Shown here piece after piece: positions 47,260 through 55,508 of a DNA stretch of 64,000 nt. The notes beneath the pieces are model-generated. The model did not search any database. It was given only the letters and a program-made list of their open reading frames with translations, and had not been told where the DNA came from. Made by a program: the position numbers and the translations under genes. Position 1 is the stretch's first letter; the number at the start of each line of letters is the position of its first letter. Origin of the DNA: Clostridia bacterium (GTDB taxonomy: Bacteria > Bacillota > Clostridia > Christensenellales > Borkfalkiaceae); contig JAFWXO010000009.1 in the NCBI GenBank assembly GCA_017545865.1, positions 1 through 64,000 of the forward strand. Direction: 5' to 3'.

Positions 47260-49269
47260 TTAATTTAAAGTTACGTCTTTTAACCTTTCATACAAGGCTA
47301 ACGCGTGCTTTTTAAGATACGGGATGTTTGATTCAAGTTTAAACGCTTCGTCTGAAATCGCTTTGGCGGTAAACACCGTTTTACTTGAATATTTTAAGCC
47401 GTTAAGAGTGGTAAGTATTCTACCCGACTGGCGTTCGCCAAGCAAATCGCCACCACCGCGCATTTCAAAATCAAGTTCGCTAATCTTAAACCCGTCCGAG
47501 CAGTTTTTGAGTGCTGATAATCTTTCAATCGCCTTTTCGCTCTCTTTCGTACATAAAAGGAAACAATAACTCTTTTTATCAGATCTTCCAACTCTACCCC
47601 TTAATTGATGAAGTTGCGAAAGACCGAAACGCTCTGCGCTCATAATTACCATAACGGTTGCATCTGGAACGTCAACCCCAACTTCGATAACGGTAGTTGA
47701 AACTAAAACGTTATACTTTTTATCTTTAAAATCTTGCATAACCGCAATCTTTTCTTTATCTTTCATCTTGCCGTGCAAAAGCCCAACGCTAACGCCACTT
47801 AAAACGTTTGAAAGTTCTTCGTAAAGCTCTTTAGCGGACAAAACGTCACTCTCGTCGTCAAAATCAATCTTTGGGCACACGAAATAAGTTTGAAAACCCT
47901 TTTTTGCTTGCTCGGTTATAAACCTAAGCATATCTTCATACTTTTTCATCGGAACGACGTTAGTTTGAATTTCGCACCTGCCCTTAGGTTTATTGGCAAT
48001 AGTTGAAATATCTAAGTCCCCGTAAAAAATAAGGGATAACGTTCTAGGAATAGGCGTTGCGCTCATAACCAAAACGTCAGTATGCACACCCTTGTCTTCA
48101 AGGGCGCTTCTTTGGGCAACGCCAAAGCGCTGTTGTTCGTCACACACGCACAATGCTAAATTTGAAAATTCAACGTTTTCTTGAATAACGGCGTGAGTTC
48201 CAACTAAAAGTTTTATCTCGCCCGCCTTTAACTTTTCCTTAACTGCCTTTTTTTCTTTTTCGGTTAAACTTCCTGATAAATAACCTATTTCAAACTCACT
48301 AAGGTAAGTTTTTGCAACCTTATAATTTTGCTTTGCTAAAACTTCGGTTGGCGATAAAAGAGCGCATTGGTAATCTGACTTTAAAGCAGTAAATAACGCG
48401 CAAAGGGAAACTGCGGTTTTACCACTGCCAACGTCACCTTGAAGTAGCCTATTCATAGTAAATGGCGACTTTAAGTCCTTTATAATTTCGTTAACGGCTT
48501 GCTTTTGCCCGTCTGTAAACTCGTAAGGGAAACGTGATATAAAAGACGTAAAATCTTGTTGATTTACCGTGTATTTACGGGGTTTTAACTGTTTTTTATC
48601 CCCTTTTATAATTTTAAAAGCGGAAATGAGTTTAAAATATTCGTCGAGAGCGATTCTATCGCTGGCGTTAGAAAGCGCCTTTTCACTCGTTGGAGAGTGA
48701 ACTTCTAAGTAGGCTTTGCTAAGCGGAGATAAAGCGTATTTTTGTTGAAGGTAAAGGGGAATAGCGGAAGACGGCGATAAGGCGTTTACCGCGCTTACGC
48801 AACAAGTCTTCATACCGCTTTGAGTAAGATTTCCCTTTATTTGATAAACGGGCATTAAGCCTTTTAAACGATAGTTCTTTTGGATAGGTTCAAAAACGGG
48901 ATTAGTCATTGAAACCATGCCGTATTTTATAGAAACCCTTCCGTAAAAGAAATATTCTTCGCCACATTTAAGCTTTCCAACAACGTATGGTTGGTTAAAC
49001 CAAACGATGCTAAAAGTGTCCGCCCCTTGCGAACAATATGCTTTAACGTATTTTACCCTTCCACCTGCCGATTGGCGTGGCTCGAGTTCAACTTTTGCAA
49101 CCGTTAAAACGAAATCGTTGTTGTAAGCGTCTTTTAAAGGGGTTACCTTAGTTAAATCGAGATAGTTTTTTGGAAAGTGATTTATAAGGTCGTAAGGCGT
49201 TAAGATATTAAGTTTTTTAAGGTCTTGAATCCTTTTATCGGATATATACTTTACGTCTTTTAACTTCAT
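47260..49269 (-). CDS. recG: ATP-dependent DNA helicase RecG
   Basis: Branch-migration and fork-regression helicase, 669 residues. N-terminal wedge (OB) domain, Walker A GDVGSGKTAVSL (about 279-290), DEQQRFGV in place of the more usual DEQHRFGV, and the RecG-type RYGDLGQLHQLRGRVGRS-like motif VI seen here as FGLSQLHQLRGRVGRS. Length is normal. Follows the fakA-like gene by about 40 bases on the same strand; the order recG after DAK-type and Asp23 genes is as in Bacillus. Confidence 0.96.
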   Translation of the reverse strand: MKLKDVKYISDKRIQDLKKLNILTPYDLINHFPKNYLDLTKVTPLKDAYNNDFVLTVAKVELEPRQSAGGRVKYVKAYCSQGADTFSIVWFNQPYVVGKLKCGEEYFFYGRVSIKYGMVSMTNPVFEPIQKNYRLKGLMPVYQIKGNLTQSGMKTCCVSAVNALSPSSAIPLYLQQKYALSPLSKAYLEVHSPTSEKALSNASDRIALDEYFKLISAFKIIKGDKKQLKPRKYTVNQQDFTSFISRFPYEFTDGQKQAVNEIIKDLKSPFTMNRLLQGDVGSGKTAVSLCALFTALKSDYQCALLSPTEVLAKQNYKVAKTYLSEFEIGYLSGSLTEKEKKAVKEKLKAGEIKLLVGTHAVIQENVEFSNLALCVCDEQQRFGVAQRSALEDKGVHTDVLVMSATPIPRTLSLIFYGDLDISTIANKPKGRCEIQTNVVPMKKYEDMLRFITEQAKKGFQTYFVCPKIDFDDESDVLSAKELYEELSNVLSGVSVGLLHGKMKDKEKIAVMQDFKDKKYNVLVSTTVIEVGVDVPDATVMVIMSAERFGLSQLHQLRGRVGRSDKKSYCFLLCTKESEKAIERLSALKNCSDGFKISELDFEMRGGGDLLGERQSGRILTTLNGLKYSSKTVFTAKAISDEAFKLESNIPYLKKHALALYERLKDVTLN

Positions 49270-49308
49270 ATTTTAAAAATGGAACGGATAAGTCCGTTCC
49301 ATTTCTCC

Positions 49309-50931
49309 TTATTCGAGTGATACGATATAATAGTAAACCGCTTGGCCACCGTAGAAAAGTTCAACGTCAAGCGACGGAAACGCTTCGGCAAGAATTTCAC
49401 ATACGGAATTTGCATCGTCTTCAGTAACGTCTTCCCCGTAGTAGATATTGATTACCGAGTGAGAGTCCGTTGCAAGTTTAGAAATAAGTTGTTTTACGCA
49501 ATCTGCAATAGTTTTGCTCTTTGCAAGTATCTTTTTATCGTTAAGAGCGATAATATCGCCTTTGCTAAGCGAAAAACCATCCGTTTTGCTACTTCTAACT
49601 GCATAAGTTACTTGACCTGCAACAACGTTATCAATAGCGTGAAGCATATTGATTTTGTTAACTGACGGAGATTCTTCAGGGTTAAATTCAAGCGCTGCAA
49701 GTATGCCTTGAGGCACGTTTTTAGTGGGAATTACGTGAACGTTCCTATTTTCAACGAGTTGTTTAGATTGTTCCGCAGCCAAAGTGATGTTTTTATTGTT
49801 GGGGAACACGAAAACGTTTTTAGCGTTAATTCTCATAATCGCGTCTGCAATATCGCTTGCCGACGGGTTCATAGTTTGACCGCCTTCAACAACACCGTCA
49901 ACCCCGATATCTTTGAACATTTCTTCAAAGCCTTTACCCGAGCAAATTGCAAGCATGCCCATTTCTTTTCTTTCCGCTTCGTACTTTTTAACGAGTTCAC
50001 GGTTTTGTTCGAGCATATTTTCAATCTTAACCCTATCAACTTCGCCAAGTTCTAACGCGTGAGATAACGCGCGACCAGGGTTGTTGGTGTGAACGTGAAC
50101 TTTAACGAAATCAAGATCGCCAACAACGATAACCGAATCGCCTATCGTCATTAAATACTCTCTAAAACGGTCAATCGCGGCAACGGTAGTCTTCTTTTTA
50201 ATGTTGATGATGAAAAATTCAGTACAATAGCCGAATTCAATAGCGCCAAGACTGAAAATTTCAGCGTGTTCACGCTCTTTTTCTTCCGCTTGCGGTTCAA
50301 CTTCTTCTTCCAAGGCTTCGATTTCTTCGCCTAAAATGGCTTTGTGCATACCCTTGAAAATGGTAAGTAAACCCATACCGCCAGAGTCAACTACGCCCGC
50401 TTTTTTAAGAACGGGAAGTTGTTCGGGAGTGAAAGCAAGCGCTTCTTCGCCCTTTTTGATAATATCTGAAAACAAGTCTTCAAAACATTTTGCCTTCGAC
50501 GAACTACCCGCTTCGCTTATCGCCTTGCATACGCTAAGCATAGTGCCTTCCTTGGGCTTAGAAACTGCGCCGTAAGCAACTTCAGTTGCAGTCTTAAGTG
50601 ATTTTACGAACACTTTAATATCAATCTCTTGAGCCTTAGAAAGAACTGAACAAATACCCCTAAACACTTGTGAAGTGATAACGCCAGAGTTACCTCTTGC
50701 GCCCCTTAAAGCACCCTTAGTGGTGGCTTCGCACACTTCGGAAATAGTGTTAGATTTAACAGTCTTTAATTCCTTTACCGCCGATTTTACGGTTAAGGAC
50801 ATGTTAGTACCCGTGTCACCATCGGGAACAGGGAAAACGTTGAGCGCGTCAATCTTATCCCTGTGAATATCTAAAAGTTTAGACGCGTTCGTAATCATTT
50901 TTGACAGCATTACGCCGTTAATGGTCTTCAT
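49309..50931 (-). CDS. fakA: DAK2-domain fatty acid kinase-like protein (FakA/YloV)
   Basis: 540 residues. N-terminal DAK2 ATP-binding domain with the metal site PDGDTGTNM (about 36-44) and RGARGNSGVI; middle FakA linker domain; C-terminal DegV-like part. FakA phosphorylates FakB-bound fatty acids in Gram-positive bacteria; no fakB gene lies in this window. An acidic linker (about 200-220, EALEEEVEPQAEEKE) joins the first two domains. Located between asp23-like and recG, as in Bacillus yloU-yloV-recG order. Confidence 0.92.
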   Translation of the reverse strand: MKTINGVMLSKMITNASKLLDIHRDKIDALNVFPVPDGDTGTNMSLTVKSAVKELKTVKSNTISEVCEATTKGALRGARGNSGVITSQVFRGICSVLSKAQEIDIKVFVKSLKTATEVAYGAVSKPKEGTMLSVCKAISEAGSSSKAKCFEDLFSDIIKKGEEALAFTPEQLPVLKKAGVVDSGGMGLLTIFKGMHKAILGEEIEALEEEVEPQAEEKEREHAEIFSLGAIEFGYCTEFFIINIKKKTTVAAIDRFREYLMTIGDSVIVVGDLDFVKVHVHTNNPGRALSHALELGEVDRVKIENMLEQNRELVKKYEAERKEMGMLAICSGKGFEEMFKDIGVDGVVEGGQTMNPSASDIADAIMRINAKNVFVFPNNKNITLAAEQSKQLVENRNVHVIPTKNVPQGILAALEFNPEESPSVNKINMLHAIDNVVAGQVTYAVRSSKTDGFSLSKGDIIALNDKKILAKSKTIADCVKQLISKLATDSHSVINIYYGEDVTEDDANSVCEILAEAFPSLDVELFYGGQAVYYYIVSLE

Positions 50932-50949
50932 TAAATAAAACTCCTGTGG

Positions 50950-51300
50950 TTAAAGCTTAACACCCGTTATATTAACGTCAACAGTGTCAACGACCATACC
51001 GGTAAATTTACCAACGTGGTATTTAATCGTTTCCTTTAAACTGTCAGCCACGGCGGAAATTGACACGCCGAACTTGATAATAACGGACACTTCGATAAAG
51101 ATACGGTTATTCTTTATTTCAACCTTAACGCCCTTTGCGCCCTTACCTTTACCGAACAAAACGAAAAGAGAGTCAGTAAAATGGCGTGAAACAAGTTCCA
51201 CGATACCGTAGCAATCAAGCGTAGCGTGGGCGGTAATTTTAGCAATAGCGTCTTCCGAGATAGAAATTACACCGCACGAGTTGTGAGTTTTTATTGCCAT
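50950..51300 (-). CDS. Asp23/Gls24-family envelope stress protein (YloU)
   Basis: 116 residues from the ATG at 51300, which follows AAAGGAGAGAG. An upstream in-frame ATG exists but has no ribosome binding site. Asp23/DUF322 core: SCGVISISEDAIAKI, the Gly-rich KGAKGVKV turn, and a C-terminal VDTVDVNITGVKL strand. Members of the family are membrane-associated in some cocci and linked to wall stress. It sits directly ahead of the FakA-like gene (18 bases), as yloU does before yloV. Confidence 0.92.
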   Translation of the reverse strand: MAIKTHNSCGVISISEDAIAKITAHATLDCYGIVELVSRHFTDSLFVLFGKGKGAKGVKVEIKNNRIFIEVSVIIKFGVSISAVADSLKETIKYHVGKFTGMVVDTVDVNITGVKL

Positions 51301-51429
51301 GACTCTCTCCTTTAATCTAATATATATACTCATTTTACAATATTACGAACAATTTTGCAACAAAAAAAGAAAGTTTTTAAGATTTTTTAAAAATATCTAA
51401 AAATAATTTATTATTTATCTTTAAAATTG

Positions 51430-51458
51430 TTGCTTTTTTTGGCGAATAATGATAAAGT
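51430..51458 (+). promoter_or_regulatory. Promoter of rpmB
   Basis: -35 TTGCTT (51430-51435), 17-bp spacer, -10 TAAAGT (51453-51458), about 47 bp before the rpmB ATG. Confidence 0.6.
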
Positions 51459-51505
51459 ATATATGCAAAAAATAATTATTGAGCATTTTTTTCGGAGGTG
51501 CATTT

Positions 51506-51694
51506 ATGTCAAAAGTATGTAGCGTTTGCGGTAAAGGTAAATTATCCGGCAACAAAGTTAGCCACAGTAACCGTAAAACTCCGCGCTTATACAACGCTAA
51601 CGTTCAAAAGGTAAGAGTTGTTAACGACGGTGTCGTTTCTTCTGAATACGTTTGCGCGCGTTGTCTTAAAAGCAAAAAAGTTGAAAGAGTTTAA
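51506..51694 (+). CDS. rpmB: 50S ribosomal protein L28
   Basis: 62 residues from the ATG after CGGAGGTG. The family motif GNKVSHSNRKTPRLY is present. Two Cys pairs, CSVC at 4-7 and CARC near residue 52-55, form the zinc site of the C+ type of L28, which indicates the zinc-binding paralogue. The divergent neighbour is the asp23-like gene, the same arrangement as rpmB-yloU in Bacillus. Confidence 0.97.
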   Translation: MSKVCSVCGKGKLSGNKVSHSNRKTPRLYNANVQKVRVVNDGVVSSEYVCARCLKSKKVERV

Positions 51695-51702
51695 AAACAT
51701 CT

Positions 51703-51730
51703 AAGGCCGTAGGAAATTGCGGTCTTTTTT
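51703..51730 (+). terminator. Terminator after rpmB
   Basis: Stem AAGGCCG / CGGTCTT (one G-T pair) with T6 run; the hpt ribosome binding site follows, so some read-through may feed hpt. Confidence 0.65.
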
Positions 51731-51755
51731 GTTAATTTCACGTGGGGATAATGTT

Positions 51756-52286
51756 ATGTTTGATAAAGTTTTAATCACAAAAGAACAAATTGATAAAAAG
51801 GTTAAAGAAATTTCCGCTAAAATCAGCGAAGATTATAAAGGTCTTAACCCTATTTTCATATGTATAATGAAAGGTAGCATGTTCTTCACTGCAGACCTTT
51901 TAAGGAACGTTACCACGCCCGCTCAACTTGACTTTATGTGCGTTTCAAGTTACGGTTCAAGCACCGAATCTTCAGGCGTTTTAAAGATAAAAACAGACTT
52001 AACGACTGACATTGAAAATAAGCACGTTATTATCGTTGAAGATATTATTGACTCTGGCAACACCCTTTATAACCTTAAAAACCTTCTTCAAACGAGAAAC
52101 CCCGCTTCCGTTAAAATTTGCGCTTTCTTAGATAAACCAGACAGGCGCGTTAGAGAAGTTAAAGTTGATTACGTTGGCTATGAAATACCCGACGAATTCG
52201 TGGTTGGCTACGGCCTTGATTACAACGAAGATTTTAGAACTTTGCCCGACGTTAGAATTTTATCTCGCTCCGTTTACGAAAAATAA
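51756..52286 (+). CDS. hpt: Hypoxanthine phosphoribosyltransferase
   Basis: Purine salvage enzyme making IMP or GMP, 176 residues from the ATG at 51756. PRPP-binding motif VIIVEDIIDSGNTL (about 95-108), the flexible loop with SSYGSST, and GMKGS-like MKGSMFFTADLLR near the N-terminus are diagnostic. A GTGGGGATA precedes the start. The longer frame upstream has no ribosome binding site and overlaps the rpmB terminator. Confidence 0.96.
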   Translation: MFDKVLITKEQIDKKVKEISAKISEDYKGLNPIFICIMKGSMFFTADLLRNVTTPAQLDFMCVSSYGSSTESSGVLKIKTDLTTDIENKHVIIVEDIIDSGNTLYNLKNLLQTRNPASVKICAFLDKPDRRVREVKVDYVGYEIPDEFVVGYGLDYNEDFRTLPDVRILSRSVYEK

Positions 52287-52288
52287 AA

Positions 52289-52322
52289 TTAAAAGCCTTG
52301 CAGTTGCAAGGCTTTTTTGTTT
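52289..52322. terminator. Terminator, first copy of a duplicated 34-bp unit
   Basis: GCCTTGCA GTTGCAAGGC-type hairpin with A run before and T6 after. The 34 bp at 52289-52322 recur without change at 52938-52971. Ends hpt on the plus strand. Confidence 0.85.
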
Positions 52323-52325
52323 ACG

Positions 52326-52640
52326 TTAATCTTTAACGAAATATTTTTCAATAGTTTTAATTATCGCTTCATTAAATTTATTCATAACTTCATTTAACTC
52401 AATTATTAATTTTTTGACTTTATATTCGTATTCATTGTTTGATTTATGGGCAGTCAACTCTGATAAGTACGGCTTTCTCCCACGATTACTAAATATAGGA
52501 AGAATTTCTCCATTTTCAACCTTTATAATCATATCAATTAATTCACTCTTTTTAAAAATCGTTGGCGATTTTACCCCTATTGCTCTTGCGTACACCTTTA
52601 ATTGTGCAAAAGACGTTTTTTCTAATTCATTTCTTCTCAT
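52326..52640 (-). CDS. Small protein with Rho-N/SAP-like domain
   Basis: 104 residues from the ATG at 52640, eight bases after AAGG; a GTG nine bases upstream is possible. The N-terminal about 40 residues (LEKTSFAQLKVYARAIGVK, SELIDMIIKVENGE) match the helix-extended-helix Rho-N/SAP type of nucleic-acid-binding domain. Next comes a basic RGRKPYLS turn, like an AT-hook, and then a charged helix. Likely a small DNA- or RNA-binding accessory protein. Divergent from an HTH gene with shared operators between; both are flanked by identical terminators. Confidence 0.75.
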   Translation of the reverse strand: MRRNELEKTSFAQLKVYARAIGVKSPTIFKKSELIDMIIKVENGEILPIFSNRGRKPYLSELTAHKSNNEYEYKVKKLIIELNEVMNKFNEAIIKTIEKYFVKD

Positions 52641-52659
52641 ATCACACACCTTATTTTAT

Positions 52660-52705
52660 ATACACTTAGTGTATTATTTTACAAATAATTATACATTATA
52701 TGTAT
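52660..52705. promoter_or_regulatory. Paired palindromic operators between the divergent cassette genes
   Basis: ATACACTTAGTGTAT (52660-52674) and ATACATTATATGTAT (52691-52705) are 15-bp palindromes of common form ATACA-N5-TGTAT, centres 31 bp apart (three helical turns). They cover the region where both promoters must lie, so the HTH protein is the probable ligand and autorepressor. Confidence 0.65.
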
Positions 52706-52726
52706 GATTGTGTCAAGGTGAAAAAT

Positions 52727-52936
52727 ATGAAAGAAGAAGTTGGAAAAAGATTATACGAGTGCCGTAAAACTTGCGGACTAACTCAACGACAAGTTGCTGA
52801 ACAACTTGGAGTTGCTCAACCCGTTTATAGTAGGTTTGAAAAAGGGAAATTTGAGTGTAATTATGATCAATTATGCAAATTATCCGAACTTTTTGACGTG
52901 TCGATAGACTTTCTTCTTGGAAAAGCCGATATATAA
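52727..52936 (+). CDS. XRE-family HTH regulator
   Basis: 69 residues from the ATG at 52727, which follows AAGGTG; the longer frame upstream lacks a ribosome binding site. It is a single lambda-Cro type helix-turn-helix (GLTQRQVAEQLGVAQPVYSRFEKGK) plus a final helix (LSELFDVSIDFLLGK). Too small for a sensor or peptidase domain. Divergent from the Rho-N-like gene with two palindromic operators between, so probably represses itself and its neighbour. Resembles regulators found in mobile cassettes. Confidence 0.92.
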   Translation: MKEEVGKRLYECRKTCGLTQRQVAEQLGVAQPVYSRFEKGKFECNYDQLCKLSELFDVSIDFLLGKADI

Positions 52937-52937
52937 T

Positions 52938-52971
52938 TTAAAAGCCTTGCAGTTGCAAGGCTTTTTTGTTT
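52938..52971. terminator. Terminator, second copy of the duplicated 34-bp unit
   Basis: Identical to 52289-52322. Ends the HTH gene on the plus strand and can end the yhaN-like gene on the minus strand. Homology continues a little past the unit (TTAATCTTTAA in both). Confidence 0.85.
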
Positions 52972-52988
52972 GATTTAATCTTTAAAAA

Positions 52989-55508
52989 CTATATTACCCT
53001 ACTTTCGTGACAGGTAAAGTAAACGATTTGCATTTCTTTTGAAAGGGTTTCGATTACCGATTTAACCTTTTCAAAATGCTCGCCGTCTAAGAACACAAAG
53101 GGATCGTCAAGCAATAAAAAGGGCGATTTATCCTTATACATATTCTTGATAAGCGCAAGCCTAAAACAAAGCGCGCAAATGCTCTTTACGCCCGAAGAAA
53201 GGTGCTTTTCGCTTCGTTCTTTGCCGTTTCTTTCAAAAGTTATTTCAAAATCCTTGCTCATCGTAACCTTTTCGCCAAGCGTTTTTTCAATGAGTGAAGA
53301 ATATTTGATAAACTCGTCTTTAACGGGTTTAACGTAACGGTCTTTAAGGTTTTGTTCAGCCTTTAACAAAAGGTCTTTAGTGGCGGATAAAAGTTCGTGA
53401 GTCTTTTTATACTGTTTAAGGGTTAACTCAAGCGTTTCCTTATCGGCTAAATACCCGTCAAGTTTTTCAACGGCGTTTTCATCGTCAGTAAGTTCAGTTA
53501 ATAAAAGGGTGTAACTTTGATTGATTTTGTTAAACTTTTCAGTAAGAGCGTAAGTGTCAACCAAAACTTCGCTCGGTTTCTCGGTTATGCCCTTTTCCGC
53601 CTTAAAGTCTTCAGCTTTTATTGAGAGTTCTTCCGCCCTTTTACTTTCAGTTTCAAACGCGTTTAAGTTTGCGATAATTTCGTTTAAATCAAGAGATTTT
53701 ATTTGATATTTTTGCTTAAACTGCTGTTTAAAACTTTCAATCTCAGATAATTTTTCGGAAACTACTTCATTTGCAAGTTTAATTTCGGCTAACTTTTTCT
53801 CGTAAGATATAAACGACGAGATTTGGTTTTTAAGGAGCGAAAGCGACGTTAAGAAGTTTTCACCCGTAATACCGTATAGAGCGAAAAAGTTTGTTAAGCG
53901 AGCAACGATACCGTCAATTTCAAGTTGAGTATTAGATATGTTTTTATTTTCTTCATTACGAGCGGTTAAAACGGCTTGATAGTCGCTTAAATCACGCTTG
54001 AAAGACGTGTAAGCAAAGGTAAGCCCGTCTGTAAGCGAATAGCCGTACATACCCAAAACGTAACCAAGTTTGTTTTCAAGATCGCTAACTTTTAACCTTA
54101 TACTTGCAGTATCAACCGAGCCGTTTACCGATTTTTGACGGGAAGAATAATAGATAGATACCGCCACCGCGCCAACGAGAGAAAGCACGGATATTACTAT
54201 ACCTATTAAAAGGCTAAAAAATAGAACGCCTAAACCTGCTAAAAATAATACGGCTAAAGGTAGATATAACTTATACGGCTTTTTGTTTTCCGTTAAAACA
54301 ACGTCACGCGCGCGAACTAAATTATCAATTTCAGTTTTTAAGTTGCGATAATTATCGTAATACCCGTCAACGTCGTCAATCAAAGTTTTTGACGGAAGAT
54401 TTTTAGAGAATTTACTATCGAGTTCCTTTTCTCTTTCGGTTAACTTCTTAGCCGTTGAGTAGTTAACGCTTGCGGATAATTTGTTAAGTAAATCAATATC
54501 GTTTTCAGCGTTAAATAACTCCTCGTTTGATATAGATTTTCCTTCAAACTTTTCTTTAAGCGATGAATATTCCTTTATTTCATAATCGGATAAAGAGTTA
54601 ACGCTTGCCGAAAGTTCCTTTTCTTTTACAATCGCTTCGGAAACGGCTTTTACTTCCGCTATTTTGGGAATTTCACCGCCGTAAAGCGACTTTATTTCTT
54701 CGGCTTTTTTATGGGAGTTTGCGCCGAGCGACAAAAGTTCTTCATAGCGCTCGTAATCTTTAATCTTGCCGTTTAATTCTTGCGCCGAATTTATCTCTTT
54801 TGAAACCCCGTCTAACTCGCTTTTTATAGTCTTTAATCGCTCCGACTTTTCAGGAAGAGCGGAAAGCACCGTTTTTAAGTTAACGATCTTGGTTGTAACG
54901 TCTAACAGTTCGTTTTCTTTTTTGGTTATTTCGTCTTCCGCCTTGCGGGACTTTTTGTATTTTTTAGCAGTTGCGTCAAGTTTAGAAACAGCGTCGTCTA
55001 AACTCAAATCAACGTCCGTTCCGTTTAAGAACTCGTTGAGTTTTAACGTTATTGAAGACGTTGACTTAACTATAATTTCATCACTTGAAATAAACGCCAA
55101 ACGCTCGAAAGACTGCTTGTCTATACCGAACACCGTTTTGCCGATTTCATCGCCGAGTTCATCGGTTAAAGCGCCGTTTAAATAAACTTTAAGCGTATCG
55201 TCTTTTTCACTTTTTGCGCCGAAAAACCTTTCTATTTTATAAACTTTACCGTCATAATCAAAGGTAAGGTTACCGCCGAATTCTCCGCCTGCAAAGGGAT
55301 AATAATGCAAGCGCTCTGGCAATTCGCCATCTTTATTATAATTATCACGGTAACCTTCAAGCCCGTAAAAAATAGCCTTGATAAAAGCAACCAAAGTGGA
55401 CTTGCCGTAACCGTTTTGCTCGTTGATAACGGTTAAATTACCGTCAAAACAAAACTCTTTTTGCTTAAAGCAACCGAAATTTTCAAGATAACAAGATATA
55501 AGTTTCAT
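52989..55508 (-). CDS. yhaN: YhaN-like SMC-type ATPase with central membrane pair
   Basis: 839 residues. N-terminal ABC half with Walker A NGYGKST (about 32-38); two long coiled-coil stretches (about 175-330 and 520-700); C-terminal half with signature HLSSGVKSICALCFRLAL and Walker B FLLLDDPF. Two predicted membrane helices (about 398-440) lie in the middle where SbcC has its zinc hook, which is the YhaN layout and differs from SbcC/Rad50. Works with the phosphoesterase encoded just upstream, whose stop overlaps its ATG by one base (TAATG). Role in DNA end processing is inferred. Confidence 0.85.
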   Translation of the reverse strand: MKLISCYLENFGCFKQKEFCFDGNLTVINEQNGYGKSTLVAFIKAIFYGLEGYRDNYNKDGELPERLHYYPFAGGEFGGNLTFDYDGKVYKIERFFGAKSEKDDTLKVYLNGALTDELGDEIGKTVFGIDKQSFERLAFISSDEIIVKSTSSITLKLNEFLNGTDVDLSLDDAVSKLDATAKKYKKSRKAEDEITKKENELLDVTTKIVNLKTVLSALPEKSERLKTIKSELDGVSKEINSAQELNGKIKDYERYEELLSLGANSHKKAEEIKSLYGGEIPKIAEVKAVSEAIVKEKELSASVNSLSDYEIKEYSSLKEKFEGKSISNEELFNAENDIDLLNKLSASVNYSTAKKLTEREKELDSKFSKNLPSKTLIDDVDGYYDNYRNLKTEIDNLVRARDVVLTENKKPYKLYLPLAVLFLAGLGVLFFSLLIGIVISVLSLVGAVAVSIYYSSRQKSVNGSVDTASIRLKVSDLENKLGYVLGMYGYSLTDGLTFAYTSFKRDLSDYQAVLTARNEENKNISNTQLEIDGIVARLTNFFALYGITGENFLTSLSLLKNQISSFISYEKKLAEIKLANEVVSEKLSEIESFKQQFKQKYQIKSLDLNEIIANLNAFETESKRAEELSIKAEDFKAEKGITEKPSEVLVDTYALTEKFNKINQSYTLLLTELTDDENAVEKLDGYLADKETLELTLKQYKKTHELLSATKDLLLKAEQNLKDRYVKPVKDEFIKYSSLIEKTLGEKVTMSKDFEITFERNGKERSEKHLSSGVKSICALCFRLALIKNMYKDKSPFLLLDDPFVFLDGEHFEKVKSVIETLSKEMQIVYFTCHESRVI

